This document shows positions 37,727 to 49,000 of a stretch of 64,000 nt of DNA, one piece after another. A program made the translations under genes and the position numbers. Origin of the DNA: Desulfamplus sp. (GTDB taxonomy: Bacteria; Desulfobacterota; Desulfobacteria; Desulfobacterales; Desulfobacteraceae); the NCBI GenBank assembly GCA_015232455.1, contig JADFZQ010000002.1, positions 1 through 64,000 of the forward strand, given 5' to 3'. Every line of letters begins with the position of its first letter. Position 1 is the stretch's first letter. The notes under the pieces are model-generated. The model did no database searches. It worked only from the letters and a program-made list of their open reading frames with translations, and was not told the origin of the DNA.

Positions 37727-38902
37727 TTATTTTCTATTTCCATACTCTGCATAAGAGAGTGCAACTAATCTGTAAACTAAATGAGCCATTTTTGAGAATG
37801 GTAAAAATGCAAACAGATTAAAAATAGCAATTAAATGCAGATAGTAGATAAAATATGATAGATATTCAGAACCCGCAAGCCTTGTCATCTCTGTTAAAAG
37901 ACCAGTTAAACCAAGAGCCAATACAAGTCCTAAAATATACCAATCTTTATATGAAGATACCTGATCTTTTTTCTCAAGCCTGTTTTTAATCATCAATGCA
38001 CTTCCAATGACAAGAGCTGCACCACTGATATTTGCAAGCCATTTTACAGGGTTAAGCTGTGAGTATGGTCCTGGAATATGGAAAATATAGAGAACCACAA
38101 AAAAGATATTAGTAACTACAAAAAGAGCAATAAAAGAGTATAAAACCATCATGTGAGCTGTAGCTCTATCTTGATTAGCTTCACATTTATTAAATTTATC
38201 ATGTTTAAGAATTGTTGGAACAACTTTAATAAGAGCCTGTAAAAATCCTTTAGGATCAATGTTTTCTTTATCAGTTTTACCTTCTGCAACAGCATTTGCA
38301 TGTATATCTCTTACAAATCTGTGAAGACCAAGTGCAAAAACAATTACCACAAATCCAGCAAGTGGAACAAAGGTTAGATCAACAAGCCAAGTTGAGACAA
38401 AATTGGCATGGGCAATTACATCGTGTCCACCATGAGACCACTCTAAACCAATATTGTGGAAAAGTTTTGTCATGGTATCACCACCAACCATAGTAATCCA
38501 AGCAAGAATCGCAAACCAGATAGCTGGAATTCCAAGCAGGAATGGAAGTTTTTGTGGGTCTTTTACCGCATTTGCAAGAAATTTTGGTTGAGCATACTCG
38601 TTAATCGCTGCATATCTTACAGCAGAAAGCACATCACCAGGTCTTGCACCTCTTGGACAAAGTTCAGAGCAATCCCCACACTCATGGCAAAGCCATATAT
38701 CAGCATTTGGAAGCAGCTTATCTTTTAATCCCCACGATGCTGCAATCATCTCTTTTCTTGGGAAAGGGCTATTTTCAGGGGCAATTGGACATGCAACCGA
38801 ACAAGTTGCACATTGGAAACATTTTTTAAGGGTCTCTGCACCTAAACCTGTTATCTCGTCTATGAATTTTAGATCAGGCTGAACAAAATATTTTTCACTC
38901 AT
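37727..38902 (-). CDS. qmoC: Quinone-interacting membrane-bound oxidoreductase subunit QmoC
   Basis: 391 residues from the ATG at 38902, preceded by AGGAGG; an upstream in-frame start would add 50 non-homologous residues. The N-terminal domain has two four-cysteine clusters (CFQCATCSVACP and CHECGDCSELCP), as in HdrC. The C-terminal half has about six membrane helices with heme-b-type histidines (HdrE/NarI-like). It passes electrons from menaquinol to QmoAB and then to APS reductase. It is separated from qmoB by 190 bases containing a perfect hairpin. Confidence 0.95.
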   Translation of the reverse strand: MSEKYFVQPDLKFIDEITGLGAETLKKCFQCATCSVACPIAPENSPFPRKEMIAASWGLKDKLLPNADIWLCHECGDCSELCPRGARPGDVLSAVRYAAINEYAQPKFLANAVKDPQKLPFLLGIPAIWFAILAWITMVGGDTMTKLFHNIGLEWSHGGHDVIAHANFVSTWLVDLTFVPLAGFVVIVFALGLHRFVRDIHANAVAEGKTDKENIDPKGFLQALIKVVPTILKHDKFNKCEANQDRATAHMMVLYSFIALFVVTNIFFVVLYIFHIPGPYSQLNPVKWLANISGAALVIGSALMIKNRLEKKDQVSSYKDWYILGLVLALGLTGLLTEMTRLAGSEYLSYFIYYLHLIAIFNLFAFLPFSKMAHLVYRLVALSYAEYGNRK

Positions 38903-39040
38903 ACTGCTATAACCTCCTAAGTCAGTATATGGTAGGTTTTCTAACGTAGAGAATATATTCAAATTAAACAAATAGAAAACCACTATTATTAAATAATACA
39001 ACAATTCAACATCAACCACTATTAAATGGGGTGGTACCCA

Positions 39041-39078
39041 ATAACCTTTCAAACCAATTAATTAGTTTGAAAGGTTAT
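39041..39078 (-). other. Perfect intercistronic hairpin between qmoB and qmoC
   Basis: 14-bp perfect stem ATAACCTTTCAAAC (39041-39054) with its complement (39065-39078) and a 10-base AT loop. It lies 15 bases downstream of the qmoB stop. On the transcribed minus strand no T-run follows, so it may protect the upstream mRNA or attenuate qmoC. Confidence 0.65.
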
Positions 39079-39092
39079 TTTATTTCAAAGAA

Positions 39093-41432
39093 TTAGAATC
39101 CCTTAAATGGGCTTGGACCTAAATCTTCAAGTTCTTTTACAAAAGAGCTAAGAAGTTCGGGAAGTTTGTCATATTCATCAATAGCAATCTCTTCAAAACG
39201 AACACGCTCCTCTTCAAGAGCAAGGCTTGCAAGGGCATCACCAATCTTTTTTAGCCTTACCTGTGCAAGTTCGCTGCCTTTGACAAAATGGCACTGGTAG
39301 TCATCGCCATGTTTGCAACCAATGAGTATAACGCCGTCCATACCTTGAGCCAAAGCATCTTTTATCCATATCGTGTTGACTGAACCAAGGCACCTAACAG
39401 GTATAACTCTTACATCAGGTGAATAGTCAATTCTATTCATACCAACCATATCAAGAGCTGGATAAGCGTCATTTTCGCAGATAAGGGCAAGAATTCTAAA
39501 AGGTGGCTCATCAAAGTCATCTTCAGATGGCACTTTGATAGCTTTAACTTGAGAACCGATACTGTCAATGCTGTAATCAGCAAAGCTGATAATTCTTTCA
39601 GGGCAAGCACCCATACAAGTTCCACAACGTCTGCAGCGTGTTGGATTTGCCTTTGGAGTTCCTTTTGCATCGTCGTCTAATGCACCAAATGGACACTCAA
39701 CTGTGCATCTTTTACACTGTGTACATCTTTGGAAGAAGAATTCAGGGAATGACATATCGCCTGATCTTGGGTGAACTGCAACACCTCTGTTTGCAGACTC
39801 TATACATTGAATAGCTTTAAGAGCTGCACCAGCAGCATCTTCTATAGATTCATCAATTGTCATGCTTCTTCTTATTGCACCAGCAGCATAAATACCAGTT
39901 CTCTGGGTCTCATAAGGAAAACAGATATAATTTGAGTCAGCATAACCACCAAAAATTGCATTATCTCTAAAACCTGGACCTTGTCTGTATGCAAGGTTGA
40001 TAACTGGATCATCAACAGTTACAGGTACCATACCAGCAGCAATGACAACAAGGTCTGCTTTGATATTGAGATTCTTGCCAAGCAAAGTGTTTTGAGCTTC
40101 AACAATAAGCTCGCTTCCACTTTGGGTAACGCTGGTTACAGCACCTTTAGACATAAAAATTCCATTGTCTTGCTGCATACTTTTGTAGAAATTTTCCTGA
40201 AGACCTGGGGTTCTCATGTGCTGATAGATGATGTATGCTTTACCGTCAGTATAATCATTTCTTACATATTTTGCCTGCTTTAAGGCAACCTGACTTGTAA
40301 CAGAACCACAGTATGGAAAATCTGCGTCATCTTCGTCTTTTCCCGGAGATTGAATAAATACAACTGATTTTGCCTCTTTACCGTCAGATGGTCTTACGAT
40401 TTTACCTTTAGCAGCGATTTTCTCAAACTGATCGTTTGTAATAACATCGGGAAGATCAACTCCAAGATGAGAGTAGGCATTATTACCTTTTATATCATCT
40501 GGACGCCAGCCAGCAGCTAAAATTACAGCTCCGTATAACTCTCCATTAGGATCAAGAGTTAAAATGTCTTCTTTACCTTTATTGAACTCAAGATATTTGA
40601 CGTGTTGAGCCTCTGCATCAAGCTCTTTTCCTTTTTCATCAACAAGCATCTCTGGTGGAAGTGGGAATGGAACGTCAAATGGGACTTTTTCACCAGGTTT
40701 TTTAAAAGTTACTGTAAACTCACCTGGTTGACCAGCTATACGGGCAACCTCAGTTGAAGTTTTTACTTCAATATTTGGATATTGCTGAAGTTCTGCTATC
40801 TTTTCATCAATTACAGAAGGAATAAGCTGTTCATAAGGAGCTTGAACAGGCATCTGGCTTCTCATGTTAGCAGCGTAACCGCCAAGTTTATTTTGTTTTT
40901 CAACAATAGTTACTTCAAACCCTGCTTTTGCAGCATCAAGAGCAGCAGAAATACCTGTAATTCCACCGCCAAGAACCAAAATTTTTCTTGAGAAAGTTTG
41001 TGTTTTATATGGTTCTGGAAGTTTTACTTTTTCAATACGAACCATTCCCATTCTGATATAATCAGACGCTTTCATCTGAATACGATCACAATAAGCACTA
41101 TCATCTTTTTGATCTTCTGTAAGAGCAGGATATTTTTCACGAGAATGTGGCCAAACAACGCCTTCTCTTAGATTAACCCTCTCAACAATACAGCCGTTAA
41201 AATTAAAGACATCAAAATTGACTCTTTTAGAACATGCACCAATAACCATAGCATTTACTTTGCCATCATCAACATCTTTTTGAATCATGGCAACACCCTC
41301 TTTACCGCAGAGAAATTGGTGGGTTTTACAATTAACACCTTCATCATCAGGTATTTCAGTTAAGGCATCAATATCTAAGGTATCACCGATTCCGCATCCT
41401 GTGCAGATATATACGCAATATTTCTTACTCAT
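39093..41432 (-). CDS. qmoB: QmoB, FAD and iron-sulfur subunit of the Qmo complex
   Basis: 779 residues, HdrA-like. FAD-binding GGGITGISAALDAA near residue 155. Two four-cysteine [4Fe-4S] motifs follow (CTQCKRCTVECP and CRRCGTCMGACP), and then an MvhD-like C-terminal domain with conserved cysteines (ALICENDAYPALD and VRCLGSVNT). It starts five bases after the qmoA stop, so the two are coupled. Confidence 0.95.
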   Translation of the reverse strand: MSKKYCVYICTGCGIGDTLDIDALTEIPDDEGVNCKTHQFLCGKEGVAMIQKDVDDGKVNAMVIGACSKRVNFDVFNFNGCIVERVNLREGVVWPHSREKYPALTEDQKDDSAYCDRIQMKASDYIRMGMVRIEKVKLPEPYKTQTFSRKILVLGGGITGISAALDAAKAGFEVTIVEKQNKLGGYAANMRSQMPVQAPYEQLIPSVIDEKIAELQQYPNIEVKTSTEVARIAGQPGEFTVTFKKPGEKVPFDVPFPLPPEMLVDEKGKELDAEAQHVKYLEFNKGKEDILTLDPNGELYGAVILAAGWRPDDIKGNNAYSHLGVDLPDVITNDQFEKIAAKGKIVRPSDGKEAKSVVFIQSPGKDEDDADFPYCGSVTSQVALKQAKYVRNDYTDGKAYIIYQHMRTPGLQENFYKSMQQDNGIFMSKGAVTSVTQSGSELIVEAQNTLLGKNLNIKADLVVIAAGMVPVTVDDPVINLAYRQGPGFRDNAIFGGYADSNYICFPYETQRTGIYAAGAIRRSMTIDESIEDAAGAALKAIQCIESANRGVAVHPRSGDMSFPEFFFQRCTQCKRCTVECPFGALDDDAKGTPKANPTRCRRCGTCMGACPERIISFADYSIDSIGSQVKAIKVPSEDDFDEPPFRILALICENDAYPALDMVGMNRIDYSPDVRVIPVRCLGSVNTIWIKDALAQGMDGVILIGCKHGDDYQCHFVKGSELAQVRLKKIGDALASLALEEERVRFEEIAIDEYDKLPELLSSFVKELEDLGPSPFKGF

Positions 41433-41437
41433 GGTAA

Positions 41438-42712
41438 TTACCTCCTCACCAATGTCTGAATGGCTTTAAGAGCCATGCCGGTTGCATTCTGGTTAGATGA
41501 GACAACATCAGCCGGCTTATTGGCACATCCTGCAGCAAACATGCCGCCTTTTTTAAAGTCATTGATAACAAAACCATCTGGATTAAACTGTAAGTCAGCA
41601 TTCGGTTTATCATCAGATAAACTTGGCTGCATTCCAGTTGCAAGTACCAACATATCAACTGTTTGTCTCACCTTTTCTCCAGATAATGTATCTTCAGCAA
41701 CAAGATTTATATTGCCTGTAGAGCTGTCTTCACTCACTTCAGCAACTTTTCCCTTAACAAAGAAGACATTTTTGTCTTGTTTAAGTTTGCTGTAGAAATT
41801 TTCATATTTTCTGCCAGGAGTTCTTAAATCAATGTAATAAATATAAATTTTTGCATCAGGATATTGCTCTCTTATGTATGTTGCATGTTTAAGAGATGCC
41901 ATGCAGCAAATATATGAGCAGTAAGGAAGGTGATTTTCGTCTCTTGAGCCTGCACACTGAACAAAGGCAATTGTTGCAGGTGCTTTGTCGTCAGAAGGTC
42001 TTACAATTTTACCTTGAGTTGGACCATTTTTTGATGCAAGTCTCTCAAGCATCATGTTGGTTACTATATTTTGGTATCTGCCAAATCCTAAATTGTCTAT
42101 TCGTGCAGCATCGTAGGGTTTCCAGCCAGTTGCCCATACTATAGCACCAACTTTAAAAGTAAGATTTTTTGACTGCATATCAAAATCAACTGCGTCAAAT
42201 TTACATACCTCTTTGCATTTTGCCCTATCATCAGCACTCATGGAGGGAGCCATAACATAACGTGATGGAAATGCCATGTTGTGAGGAAGATAAGCAGCTT
42301 TTTTTCTGTTCATACCAAAATTGAATTCATCTGCTATCTCAGATTCACAAACTTTGGCACATTCACCGCAAGCTGTGCAGTTTTCGTTTACATATCTTGG
42401 GCTTATCTTAACGTCAACTGTATAATTACCCGCAGTTCCCTCAACTTTTTCAATCTCAGCCATAGTTATGACTTTGATTTTAGGATTATCCTTGATTCTC
42501 TTGTAATTAATTTCAAGTCCACATGTAGGCGGACAAAGTTTTGGAAAATAGTGCTTAAGCTGAGATACTCTTCCACCTAATGAAGGTTCTTTTTCAATAA
42601 GAAGCACCTCATACCCTACCTCGGCAGCTTCTAAAGCAGTGGTAATGCCACTTATTCCACCACCAACTATCATGATGCTTCCGCTGGTCAGGGCTGATTT
42701 CTCTATTGTCAT
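41438..42712 (-). CDS. qmoA: QmoA, FAD-containing HdrA-like subunit of the Qmo complex
   Basis: 424 residues. FAD-binding GGGISGITTALEAAE at the N-terminus, a cysteine motif CTACGECAKVCESE near residue 95, and a conserved cysteine-containing segment LPYCSYICCMASLKHA. Cytoplasmic partner of QmoB. First gene of qmoABC, about 370 bases downstream of aprA and separated from it by a strong terminator, so it probably has its own promoter or relies on readthrough. Confidence 0.95.
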   Translation of the reverse strand: MTIEKSALTSGSIMIVGGGISGITTALEAAEVGYEVLLIEKEPSLGGRVSQLKHYFPKLCPPTCGLEINYKRIKDNPKIKVITMAEIEKVEGTAGNYTVDVKISPRYVNENCTACGECAKVCESEIADEFNFGMNRKKAAYLPHNMAFPSRYVMAPSMSADDRAKCKEVCKFDAVDFDMQSKNLTFKVGAIVWATGWKPYDAARIDNLGFGRYQNIVTNMMLERLASKNGPTQGKIVRPSDDKAPATIAFVQCAGSRDENHLPYCSYICCMASLKHATYIREQYPDAKIYIYYIDLRTPGRKYENFYSKLKQDKNVFFVKGKVAEVSEDSSTGNINLVAEDTLSGEKVRQTVDMLVLATGMQPSLSDDKPNADLQFNPDGFVINDFKKGGMFAAGCANKPADVVSSNQNATGMALKAIQTLVRR

Positions 42713-42949
42713 GCTATCCCTCCGTGCATACGTAAAGATGTTAAAAAAAATAATTTAAAGATGTAGGAATTTTTTAATATCACCCACTATCCCGTGTCCT
42801 TTTTAAATTTGAGATTCGCAAACTAAAACTCGAAAATAGCATAATAATTCTACTTTCATTTCAAATTGCAGCTTCCAACTCTCAATTTAATTTATTAAAA
42901 AAGCACATTTAACTCTTAAAAGGCACGGGCGTTAAAATTCATACACCAA

Positions 42950-42996
42950 AATTTTAAAAAACCTCCAAGCACAAACATAAGTTGCACTTGGAGGTT
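42950..42996 (-). terminator. Strong Rho-independent terminator after aprA
   Basis: On the minus strand AACCTCCAAGTGCAA (42996-42982) pairs with TTGTGCTTGGAGGTT (42974-42960), a 15-bp nearly perfect stem with a 7-base loop, and TTTTTAAAAT follows. It lies 87 bases after the aprA stop. The remaining bases up to qmoA (42997-43082 and 42713-42949) show no gene. Confidence 0.85.
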
Positions 42997-43082
42997 ATAT
43001 CTATTAACTAACGCAATCCATTTTGATCTGACAGTTGCTCAATCGTTTTTTGATCTAAGCACACAGCCATTTTCCTCATTAA

Positions 43083-45041
43083 TTAAGAAATGATCTTGTG
43101 GTAAGGTTCTTTTTTCATTGTCCATTCATTTGTCTTTTTGTCATACTTAGAGTTGACAAAGCAGAACCACTCTGCATCATTCTGTCCCATAAAGTCGCCT
43201 CTGTAATAGAAACCAGGATATCTGGTCTCTTCACGGAATTGAATATGACGGGTATGTGCCTGAACTGTAAAGAGACGATGGAAAATTTCCCATGCTCTCA
43301 TAAGCTCATGGAGATCGCCAGCAGCTATTTTATCAAGGTCTTCACGGAACATTTCAAATTTTTCCATGAGGATTTCAAGGTTTTTGCCAGAGGTCATGTA
43401 GTAAGTACCAACACCTGCACCATACTCGTTGGTCATCTTCATCAGACGCATAGCCATACCAGCAGGTTTGCAGTAATTTGGGTTAACATCTTGAGCTGTA
43501 GTATATCCGCAGTGATCAAGATAGTTGCGTACGGGTTTGTAAACCAAATCAACAAGCTCTTGATCTGTCTCAGCAAAGCCAGTAACTTTATCGCCTTCAG
43601 CTTTCAAATACTGAACCATTGATTTTGCAACAATACGACCTTCTGCATGAGAACCAGATGAGAATTTATGGCCTGAACAACCAACACCATCACCAGCAGT
43701 AAAAAGACCGCGAACAGTAGTCATTCTGTTATAGCCCCATTTATAAGAAGCTGGAACCCAATCTTCTTCTGGACCTGAACACCAGATACCGCAGCAGCCA
43801 GAGTGTGAACCAAGAAGATACGGTTCAGTTGGCATAACCTCTGAGTCAACTTTTTCTGGCTCGGTGTTTGTTGCACACCAAAGACCTGCCTGACCTACTG
43901 ACATGTCAAGAAAATCTTCCCAAGCTTCAGACTCAAGATGTTTGAGCTCTTTCTTATCCATGGTCTTGCCAAGTTCTTGAAGAGCTGCAGAAGTTTTCAT
44001 GATGATAGGACCGCGACCTTCTTTATATTCATTCATCATGAGATGGTTTCTTAAACAGGTTGGGGTAACAGCAGCAGTTCCATAAGGAGCATATTTCTCA
44101 AGCTCAGCTTTTGCAGCATCGCTTGCAGCATAGTTTTCGCCAAGACCGTTAACAGTTTTAGCTTTAAAAAGAAGGAACCATGCACCAACAGGTCCATAAC
44201 CATCTTTAAAACGAGCTGGGGTGAAACGGTTTTCCATCATAGAAAGTTCTGCACCAGCACGAAGTGCCATAGTATATGTTGAGCCAGCATTCCATACAGG
44301 ATACCATGCACGACCTTTACCTTCAGCAACTGAACGTGGCTGATAAATGTTAACAGCACCACCGCAGGCAACCATCATAGTTTTAGCAGAGATGATGTAA
44401 ACTTTGTTCTCACGTACAGAAAAACCTACAGCACCAGCTATTCTGGTTGGATCAGCTTTGTCGTTAAGAAGCTCAACGATAAAGCATCTTTCTAAAATAT
44501 TGTCAGCTCCAAGAGCCTTTTTACCAGCTTCGGCAACGATTCTTTTGTAAGACTCGCCGTTGATCATTATCTGCCATTTACCGGTACGCACTGGAGTTGC
44601 ACCAGCTTTTAAAGTACCCTGTTTCTGACCTTTTTTACCATCAAGGTTCTTGTTGTCTTCTGTCTTTTTCCATACAGGAAGTCCCCACTCTTCAAAAAGA
44701 TAAACAGAGTCATCAACATGGCGACCAAGGTCATAGATAAGGTCTTCACGAACAATACCCATAAGGTCATTACGAACCATACGGACATAATCTTCACATT
44801 TATTCTCGCCAATGTATGTATTAATAGCAGAAAGTCCCTGTGCAACAGCACCAGATCTCTCAAGAGCAGCTTTGTCGCAAAGAAGAATTTTTGTATTAGG
44901 ATCTGCCCATTTTTTAATTTCAAACGCTGTACCGCAAGCCGCCATACCGCCGCCAACAATAAGGATATCAACGTCTCTCTTTTCAACTGCTGGGTCTCTA
45001 ACGACCTTTAATTCACCAACAGGTTTGTTAGGTAATGCCAT
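43083..45041 (-). CDS. aprA: Adenylylsulfate reductase alpha subunit
   Basis: 652 residues, the usual length. Reduces APS to sulfite and AMP in the cytoplasm, using FAD. FAD-binding VDILIVGGGMAACGTAFEI at the N-terminus, and long conserved segments such as RSGAVAQGLSAINTYIG, PVRTGKWQIMINGESYK, and SGCCGIWCSGPEEDW. It lies 57 bases after aprB, as in nearly all sulfate reducers. Full-length with no sign of decay. Confidence 0.97.
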   Translation of the reverse strand: MALPNKPVGELKVVRDPAVEKRDVDILIVGGGMAACGTAFEIKKWADPNTKILLCDKAALERSGAVAQGLSAINTYIGENKCEDYVRMVRNDLMGIVREDLIYDLGRHVDDSVYLFEEWGLPVWKKTEDNKNLDGKKGQKQGTLKAGATPVRTGKWQIMINGESYKRIVAEAGKKALGADNILERCFIVELLNDKADPTRIAGAVGFSVRENKVYIISAKTMMVACGGAVNIYQPRSVAEGKGRAWYPVWNAGSTYTMALRAGAELSMMENRFTPARFKDGYGPVGAWFLLFKAKTVNGLGENYAASDAAKAELEKYAPYGTAAVTPTCLRNHLMMNEYKEGRGPIIMKTSAALQELGKTMDKKELKHLESEAWEDFLDMSVGQAGLWCATNTEPEKVDSEVMPTEPYLLGSHSGCCGIWCSGPEEDWVPASYKWGYNRMTTVRGLFTAGDGVGCSGHKFSSGSHAEGRIVAKSMVQYLKAEGDKVTGFAETDQELVDLVYKPVRNYLDHCGYTTAQDVNPNYCKPAGMAMRLMKMTNEYGAGVGTYYMTSGKNLEILMEKFEMFREDLDKIAAGDLHELMRAWEIFHRLFTVQAHTRHIQFREETRYPGFYYRGDFMGQNDAEWFCFVNSKYDKKTNEWTMKKEPYHKIIS

Positions 45042-45098
45042 TTAATATACCTCCAAAATTTTTATTTATGTTCAGAAATGAGTTAGGATACCTATAAA

Positions 45099-45536
45099 TT
45101 AAGCTAGTTCAGTCGGAGTGATCAGAACTTTGCCGTCAGCTTCCTGTGTGGAAAGTAAGCCAGAATACAGGTCTTTACCTTTAAGATCATCATAAGAGTT
45201 AGCTTCACCCTCAGCAGTGGTTCTAATGGGGAATTTGAAGCGTTTGACAACACCGTTTCTGAATTTACATGTCCACATGATATCTTCTGTTCCCATCATT
45301 GGCTGTACAGAAGCTCCCATTGGTACAAAGTCAGAGTAACCTCTTACTTCAATTGCCTGTGAAGGACAAATTTTAACACAAGAATAGCATTCCCAGCATT
45401 GATCAGGTTCTTGGTTATAAGCTTTCATAGCATTTGGATCAAGAACCATCAGGTCATTTGGGCAGATGTACATACATGCTGTTTTGTCACCGCCCTTACA
45501 GCCGTCACATTTTTCTGCAATTACAAAAGATGGCAT
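45099..45536 (-). CDS. aprB: Adenylylsulfate reductase beta subunit
   Basis: 145 residues. Two [4Fe-4S] clusters: CDGCKGGDKTACMYICP and CWECYSCVKICP, with the long insertion in the first motif that is typical of AprB. The C-terminal tail wraps AprA. First gene of the block; candidate promoter at 45687-45715. Confidence 0.97.
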   Translation of the reverse strand: MPSFVIAEKCDGCKGGDKTACMYICPNDLMVLDPNAMKAYNQEPDQCWECYSCVKICPSQAIEVRGYSDFVPMGASVQPMMGTEDIMWTCKFRNGVVKRFKFPIRTTAEGEANSYDDLKGKDLYSGLLSTQEADGKVLITPTELA

Positions 45537-45686
45537 TAAAAATACCTCCCTTAATTAAATGTGCTGATACCGTTTAGTTTCAGCAACTTCTGTTAATGAT
45601 ACACGACATCTTAACTATGTCGTTTTAATTATACACATTAGGACACAATACTGTGACCTGTTCATCCTTTCATATAAAACGCGAGA

Positions 45687-45715
45687 AAAGTAGCATTGGC
45701 AAATATCCTTGTCAA
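45687..45715 (-). promoter_or_regulatory. Sigma-70-type promoter for aprBA
   Basis: On the minus strand a perfect -35 TTGACA (45715-45710), a 17-base spacer and -10 TACTTT (45692-45687). It lies about 150 bases upstream of the aprB start and leaves a long 5' untranslated region. Confidence 0.6.
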
Positions 45716-46072
45716 GAACTTTTGCCATGATGTTTTATGATAATTCTTTATCTAAAATCTATATTACCAGCCATATCACTAAATGTCCATACAATGTTCA
45801 ATTTATGTATATCCTCACAAAACAACATTAATACAACAAAAGTTAATATAAAATAAATAATATCTTTGTATTTCAGCAATATAGTATAATTATTTATTGC
45901 ATGGCATATTTTTTGTCTATCTTTTTTAATTCTTTAATTCTGAACTACTTAATTACGCCATAACTATTCAGGCAAATGATTATAAGGAGACATTAAAGAA
46001 TAATAGTGTAAAAAATAACTATCGCAACTAAATATAATGTAGAAAAATAGACGAATCAGATGGAGAAAAAAC
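45716..46072. other. Divergent region between aprBA and the megaenzyme gene
   Basis: Very AT-rich. A TATAAT at 45885-45890 on the plus strand could be a -10 element for the gene at 46073, but no good -35 is at the right distance. GGAG lies just before the ATG at 46073. No coding frame seen. Confidence 0.4.
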
Positions 46073-49000
46073 ATGTTTACAAGAATACTAAATTCTCGAC
46101 TACCATTAATTATCTATAACCCATCAAAACTCTTTTCCCTTAATTTTTTTAAAGCTGTGTTTAATGCTGGAGGCTTACCTGTATTTGACACTGAATTTAT
46201 GTCATTACACGAGATTCTTGAAGGCGTTAAAGCACTTATCAGGGCAGATATTCTTTTTGGGATTAGACTTATCGATCCTGACAAGTTTCTTCTTGCTCAA
46301 ATAGAAGAGCTTCAACCATCACGCTTAGACACTCTTGTTTTGTCAATCGAAACTGACAAACAATCATTAAGTGATAAAGATTCTTCAACTGACAATCAAT
46401 CATCTATTGGAAAATCAATTAGAAGATGGTCTAACCAGACAAAAATTATCCTTGAAGTTCGGGAGATTAACATAAACGATAGGATAAAAGATATTGATCC
46501 TCATGCACTTATACTTAAAGGCAATGAAGCAGGCGGAAGAGTCTCAAACTACTCATCATTTATACTTATGCAGTGGTATCTTAAAAACAGTGAATTTCCA
46601 ATTTTCATTCATGGCGGTGTAGGTAGAAATACTGCATCAGGCATGTTTGCGGCTGGAGTCAGCGGTGTTGTTTTAGATAGTCAAGTATGGCTTGCTGAAG
46701 AGTCTCCATTATCTGAAAATTTCAGAAATCTTTTATCAAGCCTTGATGAGAGCGATTCGCTTGAAATTATAATTGATAATAAACATATCTTTCGCGTGTT
46801 TGCAAAATTAGGAACTAAAATTGCAAAAGAGCTGAAAGAGAAGGCGATTTTGATCTCTGACAGTTATATTGATGATAAATCTGATTACAAAGATACGAAA
46901 ACAAATTTAATCAATGATGATAGTATTAATGATGATAAATCTAATCCTGAAAATAGTGAAATAAATAGAAATAATGTTTTCCAGATTTATAAAGAGATTG
47001 GGGACAATATAACACCTCTTGACAAATCAGACGCTAAAGCTGTCCAGTCTCTCTTTTTTATTGGGCAAGATGGATTTTTTGCCAAAAATTTTGCCCTTAT
47101 CTCTTTTAGTAATAATCTAAATAAATCCACTTCATCTTCTTCAAAGCAACTACCTTCAAATGAGCCATCTTCAAATCAATTTTTTCCCAATCTTAAAGAT
47201 ATGATTTCAGGATTTTTTAAGGAGATAGGAGAACAACTTAGCTATGTTGATGCTTTTGATCCAATGAAACCTGACTCTGCAATGGCAAAGGATCATGGCA
47301 CACACCTTCCTTTGATTCAGGGACCTATGGCAAATGTGAGCGATAACGCTGATTTTGCAGCAAAAGTTTTGGAAGCTGGGGCATTGCCATTTTTTGCAGT
47401 AGGCAGTCTCCCTCCAGCTCTTGCCGAAACTATGCTCAAAAATGGGTCTGAAAAAGTCTCTGTGTTTGGTGCTGGACTTGTGGGAATTGAGGCATTTAAT
47501 CCAGCAGTTGAAAAGCATCTTGAGCTTGTAAGAAAATATAAAGCACCGTTTGCTCTATTTGCTGGTGGTATTCCATCTCAAGTTATTGAGCTTGAAAAAG
47601 CTGGCACTAAGACATATCTGCATACGCCTTCAATTTCTATGATGGAAAATGCAATAAAAAGTGGCTGCACACGCTTCATCTTTGAAGGCAGAGAGGCTGG
47701 AGGTCATGTGGGATCACTTTCAAGCCTTGTGCTGTGGGAAGCTGCAATTGGAAAATTAAAAGAGAAATTAGCAGCAACCGCTCAATCAATGGAGAGGACA
47801 GATTCAGTTTTAACTCCTTCAGTTGAGGAAATTAGAGGAGTTAATCAATTAAGTTTGGTTTTTGCCGGCGGAATATCGACCTGTTTTGCATCATGTTTTA
47901 TCTCTGGCATTACATCTTGCCTTGCTGCTAAGGGGATTAAAATTGGTATCCAAGTTGGAACTGCATATCTTTTTTCAAAAGAGATTGTTGAGACAAAAAG
48001 CATAAAAGAGCAGTATCAAACAATTTTGTGTGAAGAGAATGAAACCGTTGTCATTGGAAATAGCGTTGGACTTGCTTCAAGAACAGCACCAACAGATTTT
48101 GCCAAAATGATGGTTGAAAAAGAAAAAGAGATGCTGAAAAAAGGCGAAAAGTTAGAAGATCGCAAAAAAGCATTTGAAAGAAATAATATTGGCTCTCTTT
48201 TGATTGGTGCAAAAGGATTTTTGCCAGATTTTAAAAAGGCTGGAGAAGAGAATTACACTTGGTTTGAAGGAGAAGAACACAAAAAACGGGGTAATTTCTT
48301 ATCTGGCGATGCTCTTGCATTTTTTAAAGAGAAAACTACTGTTGATCAAATTCACTCAATGTTTTTTGATATGGCTCTTCCTAAATCATCTAATGCCCAC
48401 ACCTATTTACCTAATGTTAAAGCCACTCTTGTGAGTAACCTAAATCGCCTTGAGGTCTTATCTTCTGAGACAAAAAGTATTAATGACGAAATAGCTGTAA
48501 TTGGTATGGGTTGCATCTTGCCTGATGCCAAAAATCCAGAAGAACTTTGGGAAAATATACTCTCAAAACGTTACTCAATAAGAGAGATGGAAGATAGCAG
48601 AATTAGAAAAGACCTTTACTACGATCCTGATAAAACAGCAGAAGATAAATCTTACACAATGCTTGCTGGCTATATCAAAGATTTTGTCTTTGATTATGAA
48701 CGTTTTGGTTATGATGAAAATAAGGCTAACCGCCTCTCAAGAAGCCAACAAATTCTTCTTATGGCTGCCTATCAAGCTGTTGAAAATGCAGGATATTTAG
48801 ATGAAAATCTTCATTTTGGAAAGAGAAACTCTGCCCTTGCAAGCCTCACCGTTGGAGAAAACTTTCCAACCAACGGGAGAAAAATAAGTGGAACATCTCC
48901 TGAGAAAACAGCAGTAATTATAGCAACTTGTCTTGGAAATGAGCTTGGAAATGAGCTTCAACTTAAATATCACTTTCCAGAAGTTCTATCCATGTTACGA

